From: Endocalyx cinctus
Lineage: Eukaryota > Ascomycota > Sordariomycetes > Amphisphaeriales > Apiosporaceae
DNA length: 64,000 nt
Direction: 5' to 3'
NCBI GenBank assembly: GCA_001600455.1
Contig: BCKC01000004.1
Location: forward strand, 868,001-932,000
Shown here: piece after piece, positions 35,230 to 45,938 of the stretch
Layout: the number at the start of each line of letters is the position of its first letter
Numbering within the stretch: the first letter of the stretch is position 1
The notes under the pieces: generated by a model
Databases searched by the model: none
Seen by the model: only the letters and a program-made list of their open reading frames with translations
Told to the model about the DNA's origin: nothing
Translations under genes and position numbers: made by a program

Positions 35230-37004
35230 TCACACTTCATGACGCCCTAGCACCTCCACCCTTACACCCTTGGATCCCAACTTTGGGCTTATAACATGAT
35301 AATCATGACAGAATTCGACGTCTTTCACCGTAGTCTGGAAAAGGCGTAGATCCCAGCGCGCCATGGCAGCCAACAGAACGGCCATCTCGTCGTTGGCGAG
35401 ATGTTTGCCTATGCAGGTGCGTGGACCGCGGATAAAACCTAACATGCTCCGGCGACGACGGAGCAGCATCGCTTGATCCTCGGTGAGCCATCTCTCCGGC
35501 TCGAACTTCCACGGATCGGGGAAGAGATTCTCGTCCGTGTGGATTACCAGGGTAGAGACGCTGAGAGATGTCCCTGGTGGAAACACGTACGTTTGCGCCG
35601 CTTCGCTGTTTTTTCCTGTCTTGTCATTATAGGATAGGGTCTCGTCTGGACACACGCGTGGATTTCTCCCCGTTAGCCCGAACGTTAGACGGTGGGATTC
35701 TTGGATTATCGCAGATAGATACGGAAGTTGCTCAAGGTTCCTTATCGGGTCATCGGACCGTTCGTTGAGATCCAGCTCATCTCGTAAATTTTTCATGATA
35801 TCAGGAGATGCTAGCATATGATAATGAGCTGCGGCGAGTGAAATCATTGGAGAGAAAGTCCCTGCCATTACCAAAAGCGTAGCTTCGTCCTCGAGACGCT
35901 GGGCCGATTTCTCAGATGCCGGCAAGTCGGGACTGTCGCGAAGATGCGTAAATATGGAAGGCGTCTTATCTGATGAAGATTCGCTGTTTAATATGCGGTT
36001 AATCTCAGTTCGTATTCCTTTTCTAAACGCTATCATGTCTTTCACTCCAGGTGGCATCATTCTATCACCAATGCTAGGAGGTAGTTTTTGCATCAGATCT
36101 CGGGTCCAACTAAAGTTAAGCATTATTTTTACGCTGTTTAGTACGGCTGTGACATTGGCACGGCGGGCACTAGCGAGGTGCAGGTCCCCTAAGAGATTTT
36201 CAGTGGTACCAAAGCAATACTGATGCACGATGCTATGTTGGGTTGCATTGTTAGATGCGCTTGGACAACTGTCAACTTAAACGGCCAGTAGCTGGAATAC
36301 ACTTACTCATTGCAGAATGCAAAGTAAACATCCGACAAATTCAAGACTTGTCCACTTTCTTTCGCTCTATCGAGGACACCCTCTACTTGCATCGACTTAT
36401 CGTTGAGCACCTGCTTGACCCGGGTGATTCGCTGGGGTGAAAAAAATGGATTCAGGGCCTCGCGTCGTTTACGGTGTACGTTATGACTGATAGTAGCACC
36501 AATAGAAGAGTCTACCCCTAGCCCTTTGCTTTTCTCGTAATCCTTGTCGCGATTATGACCAGGACCAGGAGCATAGATCGTATCGATGAATTCAGGATCT
36601 GATATGGATACATCGTTCGGTCCAATCCGGACGACAGGTCCTGGATTCATTGGTTAAAAGGAGTACGGACGGTTCAAATTAGATCCTACTCACCATATTT
36701 CTCATGTAGCTCCTTAATTTTGAAAGTGTATTGTGCTGGTTGAATCACATCTAATTATGCGTCGCTTCGTTAGTATTTCATTTTCTCGGGCCATAATCTT
36801 TCTCTATTTCTCTCTTTCTTTTTTTTCCCCGGAAGAGGAGGCGATCACACCGTAATAGCACTCAAACCAATACGTCAAGGCAGCAAGTTTCGGCCCGGGC
36901 ACTCTCGCGAGCGGACTTCGGAAAAGTCGGTATATAAGCAAGTAAATGCAGTAGAAGAACCCCGCTATAATCGGGGCTCCGGAAAGGAAAATAAGTGTTG
37001 CCAT
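35230..37004 (-). CDS. cytochrome P450 monooxygenase
   Basis: Four exons, 37004-36851, 36750-36694, 36640-36307 and 36232-35230, give 515 residues. The start at 37004 opens on an N-terminal membrane anchor (LIFLSGAPIIAGFFYCIYLL) followed by the proline-rich hinge RVPGPKLAAL. Conserved parts are YTFKIKELHEKYGPVVRIGPN, the ExxR of helix K (ESHR), PERW, and the heme loop FIRGPRTCIG with the axial Cys at about residue 455. Helix I reads AGTFSP where most P450s have AG-x-[DE]-T-[TS]. The acid is replaced by Phe and the alcohol is Ser, a departure that also occurs in some fungal families. The enzyme should be ER-bound and need a P450 reductase. It resembles fungal secondary-metabolism P450s, but no tailoring partner is evident beyond the genes nearby. 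The stop is 60 bp from an assembly gap, but the C-terminus is complete. Confidence 0.92.
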
Positions 37005-38230
37005 TGTGGCCCTCAAAGCGCTAGAACAGTGGATGAATTTCTCCCTTTTTTTTGAGTGATACGGATTCTCTGTGGGGAGAACGGCAGTTTTAAATTTAAC
37101 TTTGAAATGCCGGAAATGTCTTGTGCGCTCGGTAAGATGTTTTATCGTCATAGGCATATATATATTATATATATACGTAGCATATATTACATACTTAAGC
37201 ATTCATACTCAAGTAATTATACATAGAAATAGGTGATAATCACTCAAAGAGCTATAGTAGTATGATGCATCAAAAACCGGGAAATGGTTTCCTGTAATAG
37301 TGTTACCTCATCCTTCCCGGTAAAGAAATAGGTCCCTAAGACGGTTCACTCGTGTCCGCATCAGTACAAATGGATGCTACCCCAACGGCCAATACTCCAT
37401 CAAACTACCACTTACCCCCTCGTGAATAAATAGTATACTACGATAGAATCTTGATATCATATATATTATACCTGTAACGCATTACTGGGTATGCCCCTCA
37501 CAGAACGGGCTTACCTCGACATCATTTATTTACAATTTACAGCACCTAATCATTACAGTGATGCAACTTAAGGTAGGGTAAATATAATCACCATAACTCG
37601 AACGTGGTCAACCACTGCTTATCTGTATGAAAATTATTGAAGAGGATGTAGAGGATTGCCAATTGGAGGTTTGAATATTTATATGTCACTTCGATGCCTG
37701 GGAAGCTCTAGGGAATTCTAGCTTTCAAGCAATCGGATATTCTCGAAGTTCTAGAAACTACCATATTGATTAAATTACTTGAAAGAAGACTGGTTTGTGT
37801 TTCGTACCACTAACGTATGTTTATGGAGTCGTACATTGATCCATCCCTCAAATGTGGTACATTCCGCACGTCAAACCCCATGCTGTGAGAACTCAATGAA
37901 GTAGTTATATGCGACTTGGGAATTGAACGTGTGTCCGTATTACGCTGAAGAGCCTCTAATTAAAGAGTGTGATAAATGAAACAAAATCACCAGCTAGCAT
38001 AAATCATCTAAATTACCTACGTATTATACAATACATAATTATCTATTAGTCCAGTAGCTGAGGTGCGTCTAGTTATCAATCCACGAGTATATAATTAGGA
38101 GCTAATTAATTACTTGTACTGTTGATAATATTCTACTTTTAGTACAGATAATAAAACCAAGAGGAAAGTTACTTGACTTCTTTAAACAAGGCATCGCACA
38201 ACTTCAATATACACTCAACTCCATTTTTCC
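37005..38230. other. intergenic region, nothing recognised
   Basis: AT-rich sequence between the P450 promoter and the PdxA-like 3' end. No open frame of interest on either strand. Confidence 0.55.
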
Positions 38231-39340
38231 TTAGCAGCACGGCGCGACCTCTACGGACGTAGTCTTAGCCAACGACCCAGGCTTGAGTACAGGGCCTGCC
38301 TCTACGGCGACCCCGCCATTCGAGGCTTCACGGCGCGCTATTTGCCTCTGCGCCATCGTCACCGCCGTATCGAACGCGTTCTGCGTACTCGTCACGGCCG
38401 CGAGGTTCTTGCCGACGATATCGAAGGCGGTCCCGTGCGCGGGCGTCGCGATCGGGATCGGCAGCCCGCCCTGGACCGTCACGCCGCCGTCGAACGACAG
38501 CACCTTGAGGACCGACTGCCCTTGGTCGTGGTACATGGTCAGGATCGCGTCGAAGGCGCCGCGCTTCAGCCAGATCGTGTCGCACGGGAACGGGCCCCGG
38601 ACGTCGATCCCCTTCTCCCGCGCCAGCTCCACCGCCGGCCCGATCTCGTCGATCTCCTGCCGTCCGAACGCCCCGTTCTCGCCGTTGTGCGGGTTGAGCG
38701 CGCACACGCCTATCCGGGGGGACTCGATGCCGGATTCCCACCTCACCCGGTGCAGCAGCCCTATGGCGCTCAGCGTGCGCTCCTTGGTAACCCGCGCCGA
38801 CACCTCGGCGAGGGGGATATGACTAGTGACCCGGCCGGTCCACAAGGGACCCGCAATATTGATCTCGCTCGTGGTGCCCTTGAAATTGAGCTGGTTGGCG
38901 AACCAGCGTAGTTCGTCCTCCTCGTGCATGCCGGCGAGCTTGAGGGAGCTCTTGTTTAAGGGCGCGAAAACGATGCCATCGATCTCTCCTTCCTGCACGA
39001 GCTTAAGCGCCCGTCTAAGCTGGTAAATACAGCGAGCGCCACCCTCGCGTGAGACCTCACTTCGTTTCGTAGGGTACTGCGATGCCGTCGCGTCGTCCAG
39101 CAGCCGAATGCCGGCCGGGCCGGCTACTCCCGTCGAAGACACCGACACGTTCACTCCGCCCGCGTCGGCGATGGCCTGATCAAGTTCTGTTTTATCGGCG
39201 AGGAGTGATATGTCCGCTTTCTTGAGGTTTTCCGGATTTGATAGCAGCTTGGCGGCTAGCTCCGGCCCGATTCCGGCCGGGTCACCCAAGATGACGGCGA
39301 TGCGGGCTTTGCGACTGTGGGAGGGTTCAAGCGAAGCCAT
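38231..39340 (-). CDS. PdxA-family NAD-dependent dehydrogenase (4-phospho-threonate/erythronate type likely)
   Basis: A single exon of 369 residues covering the whole PdxA fold. GDPAGIGPE is at residues 19-27. Metal or substrate histidines are at H139 (GMHEEDELRWF), H174 (TSHIPLAEV), H218 (LNPHNGENG) and H271 (MYHDQGQ), and HGTAFDIVGK is at 302-311. In bacteria PdxA makes pyridoxine from 4-phosphohydroxythreonine, while PdxA2 acts on 4-phospho-D-threonate or erythronate, and TphB relatives act on aromatic dihydrodiols. Fungi make vitamin B6 through PDX1/PDX2, so a catabolic role is more likely here. The gene has no introns and is GC-rich in third positions, unlike its neighbours, which fits a bacterial origin (inference). 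It is divergent from a Dal5-type transporter 786 bp away, with a Zn2Cys6 regulator beyond. Together they look like a substrate-use module. Confidence 0.9.
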   Translation of the reverse strand: MASLEPSHSRKARIAVILGDPAGIGPELAAKLLSNPENLKKADISLLADKTELDQAIADAGGVNVSVSSTGVAGPAGIRLLDDATASQYPTKRSEVSREGGARCIYQLRRALKLVQEGEIDGIVFAPLNKSSLKLAGMHEEDELRWFANQLNFKGTTSEINIAGPLWTGRVTSHIPLAEVSARVTKERTLSAIGLLHRVRWESGIESPRIGVCALNPHNGENGAFGRQEIDEIGPAVELAREKGIDVRGPFPCDTIWLKRGAFDAILTMYHDQGQSVLKVLSFDGGVTVQGGLPIPIATPAHGTAFDIVGKNLAAVTSTQNAFDTAVTMAQRQIARREASNGGVAVEAGPVLKPGSLAKTTSVEVAPCC

Positions 39341-40126
39341 GGTTTATTTTATTTTATTTTATTTTATTTTTTATATCGTAGATAACTATTTTTAAAAGTT
39401 AAGTTTCCGTAAAACCTGAGGCTATATAGAATAGGAAGTGAGTGGAAGAAAGGGAGAGTGCCTGTGTCATATGCATGTGGGCACAACAGGTTGTGCAACG
39501 GCAGTAACTCACGTCCCGGCCCTTTAATACTGAGCCACGAGCTAGAATCAATGATTATCTGAAAACTTATCAAGTTAACCCGAGAACAGTAGCGTAGGTG
39601 TTACGAAGAGGAGATCATTGTGTAAATAAGCCATATATCGGCGATTTCGCCGACTTAGATCATCAACTCGCTTCTTTTAGCGACAGGTGGAGACGACGTA
39701 CCAGCGTGTGATACTGTGCCTATTGGCTCAACTGCGACGCCATGTCTACACACAGATCTAAATCATCCCATGTACCCCCACACCTCAAACCAGCCAGTTC
39801 TCTGGTCAAGTCTTCCAAGTCTCTCAAACAGCATGTGTTATTCGGACAGTGCGCGGCGAAAGTTCCGATCGAGAGTGGGGGGGAGAAAAAAGTATAACCC
39901 CGTGGCGCCAAGCACTCAAAATCTGACCCCATGGGGGAGAGTGCGCTAGAGATGAACCGGGATGCCGAGCAAAGTTACCTTCACGGGGAAAAAAGTGGAC
40001 AGTACCACCAGTCTCTATCGTATATTAGGACCGAATAGTCCTCGTATGTTCTGTCTGGTAGATGCCCTTTTTGACCTCGTTCGTAATTTTCTATGCCAGA
40101 CATAATTACCGTGTTCATCCTTTATA
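39341..40126. promoter_or_regulatory. divergent promoter region, PdxA-like / transporter
   Basis: This 786-bp region separates two divergently transcribed genes and so should hold both promoters. A TTTTA microsatellite lies directly upstream of the PdxA-like ATG (39345-39372), in its 5' leader. A GC-type skip at CCGATCGAGAGTGGGGG near 39868 has no clear meaning. I found no convincing inverted CGG pair for the nearby Zn2Cys6 regulator. Confidence 0.5.
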
Positions 40127-41870
40127 ATGGCTGTCGGAATAGAGAAAGAGATCGACCACCACGTCGAAGACGCTGCCGATAGGTCATCCGATAGGGGCAT
40201 TGCCTCTAAGTCCCAACCTGTCATGAACTGGGAAGAGGGTACCCAGGCCGAGAAGAGGCTTAAGCGCAAACTTGATTGGCGCATCTTACCGTGCTGTTGG
40301 GTATTATACACTCTCGGATACCTTGATCGAGCTAACATTGGGTATGGTGAAAGATAATTGCTTGATACTATCTTGACGATCAATTAATTAATACTGAGCT
40401 CATCTAGAAATGCCAAAACTGGCGGCCTTGAGGACGACTTCAACTTGACCTCGAGTCAATACTCAATCATCGTTCTGGTCTTCTTCATCTCCTACCTGAT
40501 TTTCGAAGTCCCGGCCAACATGCTTCTCACTCGGCTTCGCCCCAGTGTCTTCTTGCCCGGACTCGGTCTCTTATGGGGAGCTTTTGCCACTCTCATGGGT
40601 GCTACGCAGAACTGGCACCAACTCGTTGGTCTCAGATTCCTGCTTGGAATCGCCGAGGTATGTGAAGTCGCAAGAACAGAATACTTGTCCAGAAAATGAT
40701 TAAAATGTCTCTACAGGCTGGCTTCGCTCCTGGTTGCGCATTCTACTTATCGTCTTGTAAGTATGACACGTAAACTGTACACAATGACTGTGAGCTCTGA
40801 CTTAGGTGCGATAAAGGGTACCGGAAGTATGAATTAGCGACGCGATACTCGTTTCTATACACGAGTGTTCCTATCGCCGGGGCTGTATCGGGTCTTTTGG
40901 CAGGTGTTATTACCGATAACTTGGATGGAGCTTCTGGCATCGCCGGTTGGAGATGGCTATTTGTAAGAGATCCGATGATTTCATTTTCCAGCATTTCGCT
41001 TATTAATAATTCCTTGCGCAGATCCTCGAGGGTATCGCCTCTGTCGTAGCTTCGGTCATCATCTTCTTCTTGATGCCTGACTACCCATCCAACAGCAAGC
41101 GCTTCCTCAGCGAGAAAGAGAGTATCCTGGCCTGCCATAGGCTGGCTGTCGACGGCATCGCCTTAACTCAAGGATCCGGAGCCGAGAACATTCCCCACTG
41201 GGTCGCGTTCAAGATGGCAGTGGCTGACTGGAGAGTGTGGGCTCAGTGCTTCCTCTTCGTCCTGGTAACAGGTTCTCAGACGATGCAATACTTCATCCCT
41301 ACACTAGTGAAGAGCTTCGGCTGGAGCGGAGCAACGGCCCAGTACTACACGATTCCGGCCTACGCCGCGGCTCTCGCTTACGTCGTGTTGTGTTGTGTAT
41401 TAGCCGATCGATACCGGGCGAAGTGGCCATTCATTTGCGCCTTGGCGGCGATTGGTACTGTCCTATTCATCGCTGTCGTGGTCGTGCGGTCTGATATCGC
41501 ACAATACGTGCTCACCATCTTTGCTTTCGGCACCATCTATGGCTGCTCTCCACTGGTCAAGACGTGGGTATCTGACGTTATCCCTCAGCCGGCAGCCAAG
41601 CGAGCTATCGCGATTGCTCTAATCAACGCCATCGGTAACGCATCCTCCATCTACTCTACCTGGCTCTGGCCCAGCAAGGATGCTCCGCGCTATATACCCG
41701 GCTTCGCGACGACCACGACTTGGCTCGGAGTCCTCTGCGTCAGTACATACATCTTCTCGCGCTTGTTTAAGAAGTACCCCATCGAGAGATCTGACGGTGT
41801 CGAGACCATGGCTGCCGAGTTAAAGGCACGGGGAAATGAGCAGGATGGTAAGCCCGAGGCGAAAGTCTGA
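40127..41870 (+). CDS. major facilitator transporter, Dal5-like (anion:cation symporter family)
   Basis: Five exons, 40127-40341, 40408-40657, 40717-40756, 40817-40962 and 41022-41870, sum to 500 codons (499 residues). Signature segments are LDWRILPCCWVLYTLGYLDRANIGNAK (TM1 region, shown by its conserved LDRANIGNA), SQYSIIVLVFFISYLIFEVP, and GLRFLLGIAEAGFAPG in helix 4. About 12 membrane helices are expected. Family members carry allantoate, nicotinate, pantothenate and other carboxylates or amides with protons across the plasma membrane. Divergent placement against the PdxA-like gene suggests import of the acid that enzyme's pathway uses, for example a sugar acid such as threonate or erythronate. 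This is inference. The acceptor of exon 4 is ATAAAG (40816), chosen because it restores the conserved WYRKYELATRYS. Confidence 0.93.
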
Positions 41871-42162
41871 GGGTATAAAAATTTCATAGTTATCTCGTTT
41901 CGTGAGGAGGGGTTAGATGCATATGAGGAATAAGTGTAGCTAGATAAGCTTCTCCCTAACCAGTATCAATTGAACAGTTAATGAACTAGTGACGTAATCT
42001 CCCTTATAAAAGCCATCGATCCTATCTCATGATTATAATACAATTAACTTCATTTTCTACGCGTCCTGATGATCTTGTTATGGCCGCTCTAGTCTAGTAG
42101 CAGGCGTGGGGTTAGGGTTACCATTAAGAGTCTAACTAAGCAGGCATCCTGTCCCGCCTGGA

Positions 42163-44444
42163 TCACGCGAGAGCTCCCCCGGTAGCATCGATACCCCAAA
42201 GGAACCCATCATTGAATCTCCAATCTAAATCACCCATTAGATCGAAAGGATCTGACTGGGGGTTGGAAATAATAGAGTTTGCTTCTCCTATTGCCTGGCT
42301 GAGAGTCATGTCTCCATGCGTCTGGGCGAATGTCGAGTCGCCTCGCTGAATTGCCCCTTGTCCATCAGGTCCGAGGGCAGATACCTGACCGACAGTGGCC
42401 ACTACGCTAGAATATAGCGGGGTACCAGCCGAGCGAGAGTAAATAAAAGTATTATTATCAGGGCTAGTGGAGAATCTCTGCAGAAGCTCCCTCAATCCCG
42501 TGACGACCTGCCTGATGACGTGCCTTTGGCTAGTATTATCCGCCACGGCGTCCAGCGCACCGACTAGATCCCTGACGCACGCCAGCGCCGTCTCGGTATG
42601 GAAGTGCAGTCCAAACTTAGCAAGGTCGTGCGGTAACCGCAGCGCTTGACCGGCCGACGAGCACCGCTCGCCGAAGACGACGGCCATCTTTAGCAAGAAC
42701 GAGGCGCAAACGGCAATCATGGCGTGCGTGAATATGGGCATGCCAATGAGCGACTTTCGGAGTTCTTCGTCTTCGACAAGAAGCTTCACAGTCCCTGTCG
42801 CGGCCGATATGGCGTTGTTAGCCGCCTCTTGCCTATCCCATCCCATCTCCAGACCCGACGCGTCTTGGGACGGTCGGCGCGCCGAGATGCCCCGCAGGGA
42901 CATGGAGTTCAGATGGAACCTAGCTAGGTAGTAGTACAAACTGATTCCCCTGGATGGCATCTGACTCTCTTTTGTTATATCAGCCTGTTTACTCTGATGT
43001 TCTAGCCGCCACTGATCGGCCGATATGTTGAACGATTGGAGCATCTCATAATCCTGCCCATTAAGCTCGAGATCTGGGTCGCATCCATACAGAAAATAGG
43101 CATTAGCCAATATTTGGAAAAGTTTAACTTGGGCCACGAGCGCGATGTCTCCCGCGGAGGACATGCCACTGTTTAGAAGCTTATCGGCGTTCCTAATTGC
43201 TGCATCTTCGTGCATCATGGGTGGGCGGCCATAAGCGAGGGCAAACTGATGATCACAGACGTAGAGAATATACCAGAGTCGAACGCGTTCGAACGACTCG
43301 TGAGAACCGCGGGCGAATCGCAGCGAGGATTTGTGCAGGTTCATCTCCGTGGCAACACGAACAGCTCTGCTGGCTAGGGACCAGCTGAGACTAGTCAGAT
43401 AGAACGAACCGATACACAAGCCCCGTACATCGTCTAGATTATGCGTGTGCAGGAGGCATGATGCTCTCATCAACGATACGAAAGCATCATACGTGGCCTG
43501 CAATGATCGTTCCCTGTTTGGAAGATGTAGGGCGGCGACGGTCAACACAGTAGCAACGAGCAGAGAGGATGACTGCCGAGCTTCATACAATGTCTTATGA
43601 GAGCAGAGGATACCGTTCCACAACATAGGATTAATCCTGTCCCGGTAGTGACCGAAGAGAAATTCTGCTTCAGGAACCGATACGACACCTCGGCTGATGA
43701 AATCTGGACCGTTAACGTGAGTCGGGTCAACGCGTATTAGACGAGAATTACCCGGTTCCGTTAAGCTGTAGAGGTTGTTCATCGGTAGCGGGACCAAGTC
43801 GGAGTCATCTTCCTGTAGGTCGGCCGACGGACCTTCAGCCACGAAATTAGTAGGCCCTTGACGTTGAGTAGAAGTACCCGTTGTTGAAGACGACGTAGGA
43901 TTTATCGGTTGCTCCTCCGAAACTGTCTTGGTTGGTAACTTCTTGTCGAACGTGGAAAATTCTGGTAGGTTGCAATGGTGGAGTAGGTGCTCGACGGCGG
44001 CCTTGAGCTGGTTAATGGTTGACGTAGACTCGGTTTTCCATCTAGGTTAGTATTATGTTAGTATGATCGCCGTGTGTGTTTTATAAATTCCGAGAACTTG
44101 CGCTGCATCATCATCCATGAACTTCTGAGCGAAGTTATAGGGAGAACATTGAATACCATTCTTCATGCACCTGTTGCATGATGACTGCCCTGGCTGAACG
44201 AAACATTTGACCTTGTGCTTCTTGCATTCAGCACCTACAAGCATTATACGTGGAAGTATCAGTAATCAATGACGCATGGTGCCACCTACGAGAATAGGTA
44301 CGTCGTGGAGCTAGGATAGGAGACAGGAGGAACCCCTCACTTACAAGCTCGAGTTATCTGTGGCTTCGAAACATTGGCCGCATTCGCGCCCCGACCAGAA
44401 GATACGCTATGATCTTCAAGTCTCGGGCGCTTATTTAGGTTCAT
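42163..44444 (-). CDS. Zn2Cys6 transcription factor with fungal-specific regulatory domain
   Basis: Three exons, 44444-44345, 44234-44102 and 44041-42163, sum to 704 codons (703 residues). The DNA-binding domain has canonical spacing: C34-x2-C37-x6-C44-x8-C53-x2-C56-x6-C63, with KKHKVK between the second and third cysteines. A short acidic linker and a helical segment (INQLKAAVEHLLHH) follow. The fungal-specific middle region includes RAVRVATEMNLHKSS and FERVRLWYILYVCDHQFALAYGRPP. The second intron begins with GC rather than GT: the only in-frame join uses GCAAGT at 44101, the usual GC-donor consensus, ending at CTAG. The gene converges on the transporter (292 bp between the stops) and is the obvious candidate regulator of the PdxA-transporter pair, though direct evidence is lacking. 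Confidence 0.92.
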
Positions 44445-45938
44445 TGTCAAAGATGGCTGACTAGAGAGTAATGGCTAGATGCGTAACCTACGATACCAAG
44501 TATGTAGAATTGTTCCCGGGGTCTTATCAATTTGGAGACGGGTTCCATCCCCATGGGGGTTTCGTGTGGAGACGACAAAGGCGCTAACCCATCTTCTCGT
44601 TAGCGCACTTCAGTGTAACAATACTCCGCCTTTAGGCCTTTAGTGTACCTAGCAGCACCTACCTACCTACTTCTAGGTACCGTACCCGCTAATCGGACAG
44701 TTCGCCATAACAGAATCGGAAGAGGTAGTTGCCGCCGGTCCCCGCGGCCTTTTCTACCTAAGAAGAGAAGATAGTTGCGATTTCCAATGGCGCGGCAGGG
44801 CTTCATCCAGGATTTATCACCCGTACAAGGTGACAGGGAACCCTGTACCCATCCGCCACCGCACGGAAGAGAAACGGTTAGATCTGTTGGTTTCCTCAAC
44901 GGAAGGGGGTATTTTTCACTTCATACAGATAGGTTCAACCCCCAACGAACGGCATATGATCGGGCGTATTCTATTTCCTTCTGGTATTCCCGTAGCCTCT
45001 TGTCTTTCCTTCACTCGTCTGGGGAACCCATACCTTGAAACTCCTAAATTACATGCGCGCATTCGGAGCGGCGGTCGCTTATATCACCTCCAAACACCTG
45101 AATGCTCAACCCCATGGGTTGATTCCCATACGGCGCCGATCAAGGGACCAGGCCCCATTCCCGGGTAGTTGTTTAGGAGAGAGGGTTGATGAAGCTAACG
45201 GGTAGGCATACTTACGTGCTATAAGCAAGGTATTGTTAGCTCTACCGGATCAGGCCCGGGATCAGGTAGTAAAGTGTTTTCAGTGATAGCCTCAAACTTG
45301 CATGGATTGACGTTACCGCTACAGATGGTGCATCATTCTTTTTTTATACGTATGGAGAAATATATTCACGTCAGAGAAACCCTAGCTATAGAATACGGAC
45401 TAGATCAGCCAAGTAGACAGACTCGGGAGGAGGATGAAAATAGTAATAATAATTAAGAATTAATTATCTTTTTTTTTTTTTAAGGAAAGTTATAATAGAG
45501 GATTAGATAAACCAGTTTAACCTAAGTCTACTAACTTAGAGCTCTAAATCGAGCTTTTTTGTAAGGGCCTAGGCAGTGAACTAACCTAGAACTAAGGTTG
45601 AATTAGGGCTAGTTCAGGCCTACTTAGGGGCCTTCTCACGGCACATTCTGATAGCTAGAAACTTCCCTCCTTAAGCATTAATCTATGTTATGAAATACTC
45701 CATAAGAAACCTATCTCACACCAATCTCTTACATTTGTCAGATTAGATACTGGAGATATATTGTTCCGAAACAACATACTGTAAGAGGCTTAGTTTAAAG
45801 GGAGGAGAAAATTAATTTGAAAATTATTCACCAAACGTGACTTTCGTGCTTTATTATTTGAATTTTTTTTTTTTTTTTCCTAAGTTATTACTTAGAGCCA
45901 CCGAATTTTAAGAGACTTTAGGAAATTATGAGATCTTT
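44445..45938. other. intergenic region with possible retrotransposon traces
   Basis: No intact gene. Around 45230-45290 on the + strand a broken frame reads LLALPDQARDQVVKCFQ, which resembles a piece of a retrotransposon Gag but is followed by stops. The open frame to 45456 (60 codons) may continue it in another frame. From about 45480 to 45900 the sequence is AT-rich and full of TA steps, as in RIP-mutated repeats. The evidence is weak. Confidence 0.3.

Noticed and set aside
40015..40383. 122-codon minus-strand frame
   Set aside because: It overlaps the first exon and promoter of the transporter, whose frame is certain.
42108..42122. Short telomere-like sequence (ggggttagggttacc)
   Set aside because: Only about two TTAGGG units in a gene-dense interior region. 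This is too short to claim a telomeric insertion.
44663..45168. Open frames of 60-112 codons on both strands
   Set aside because: They overlap each other and encode nothing recognisable.
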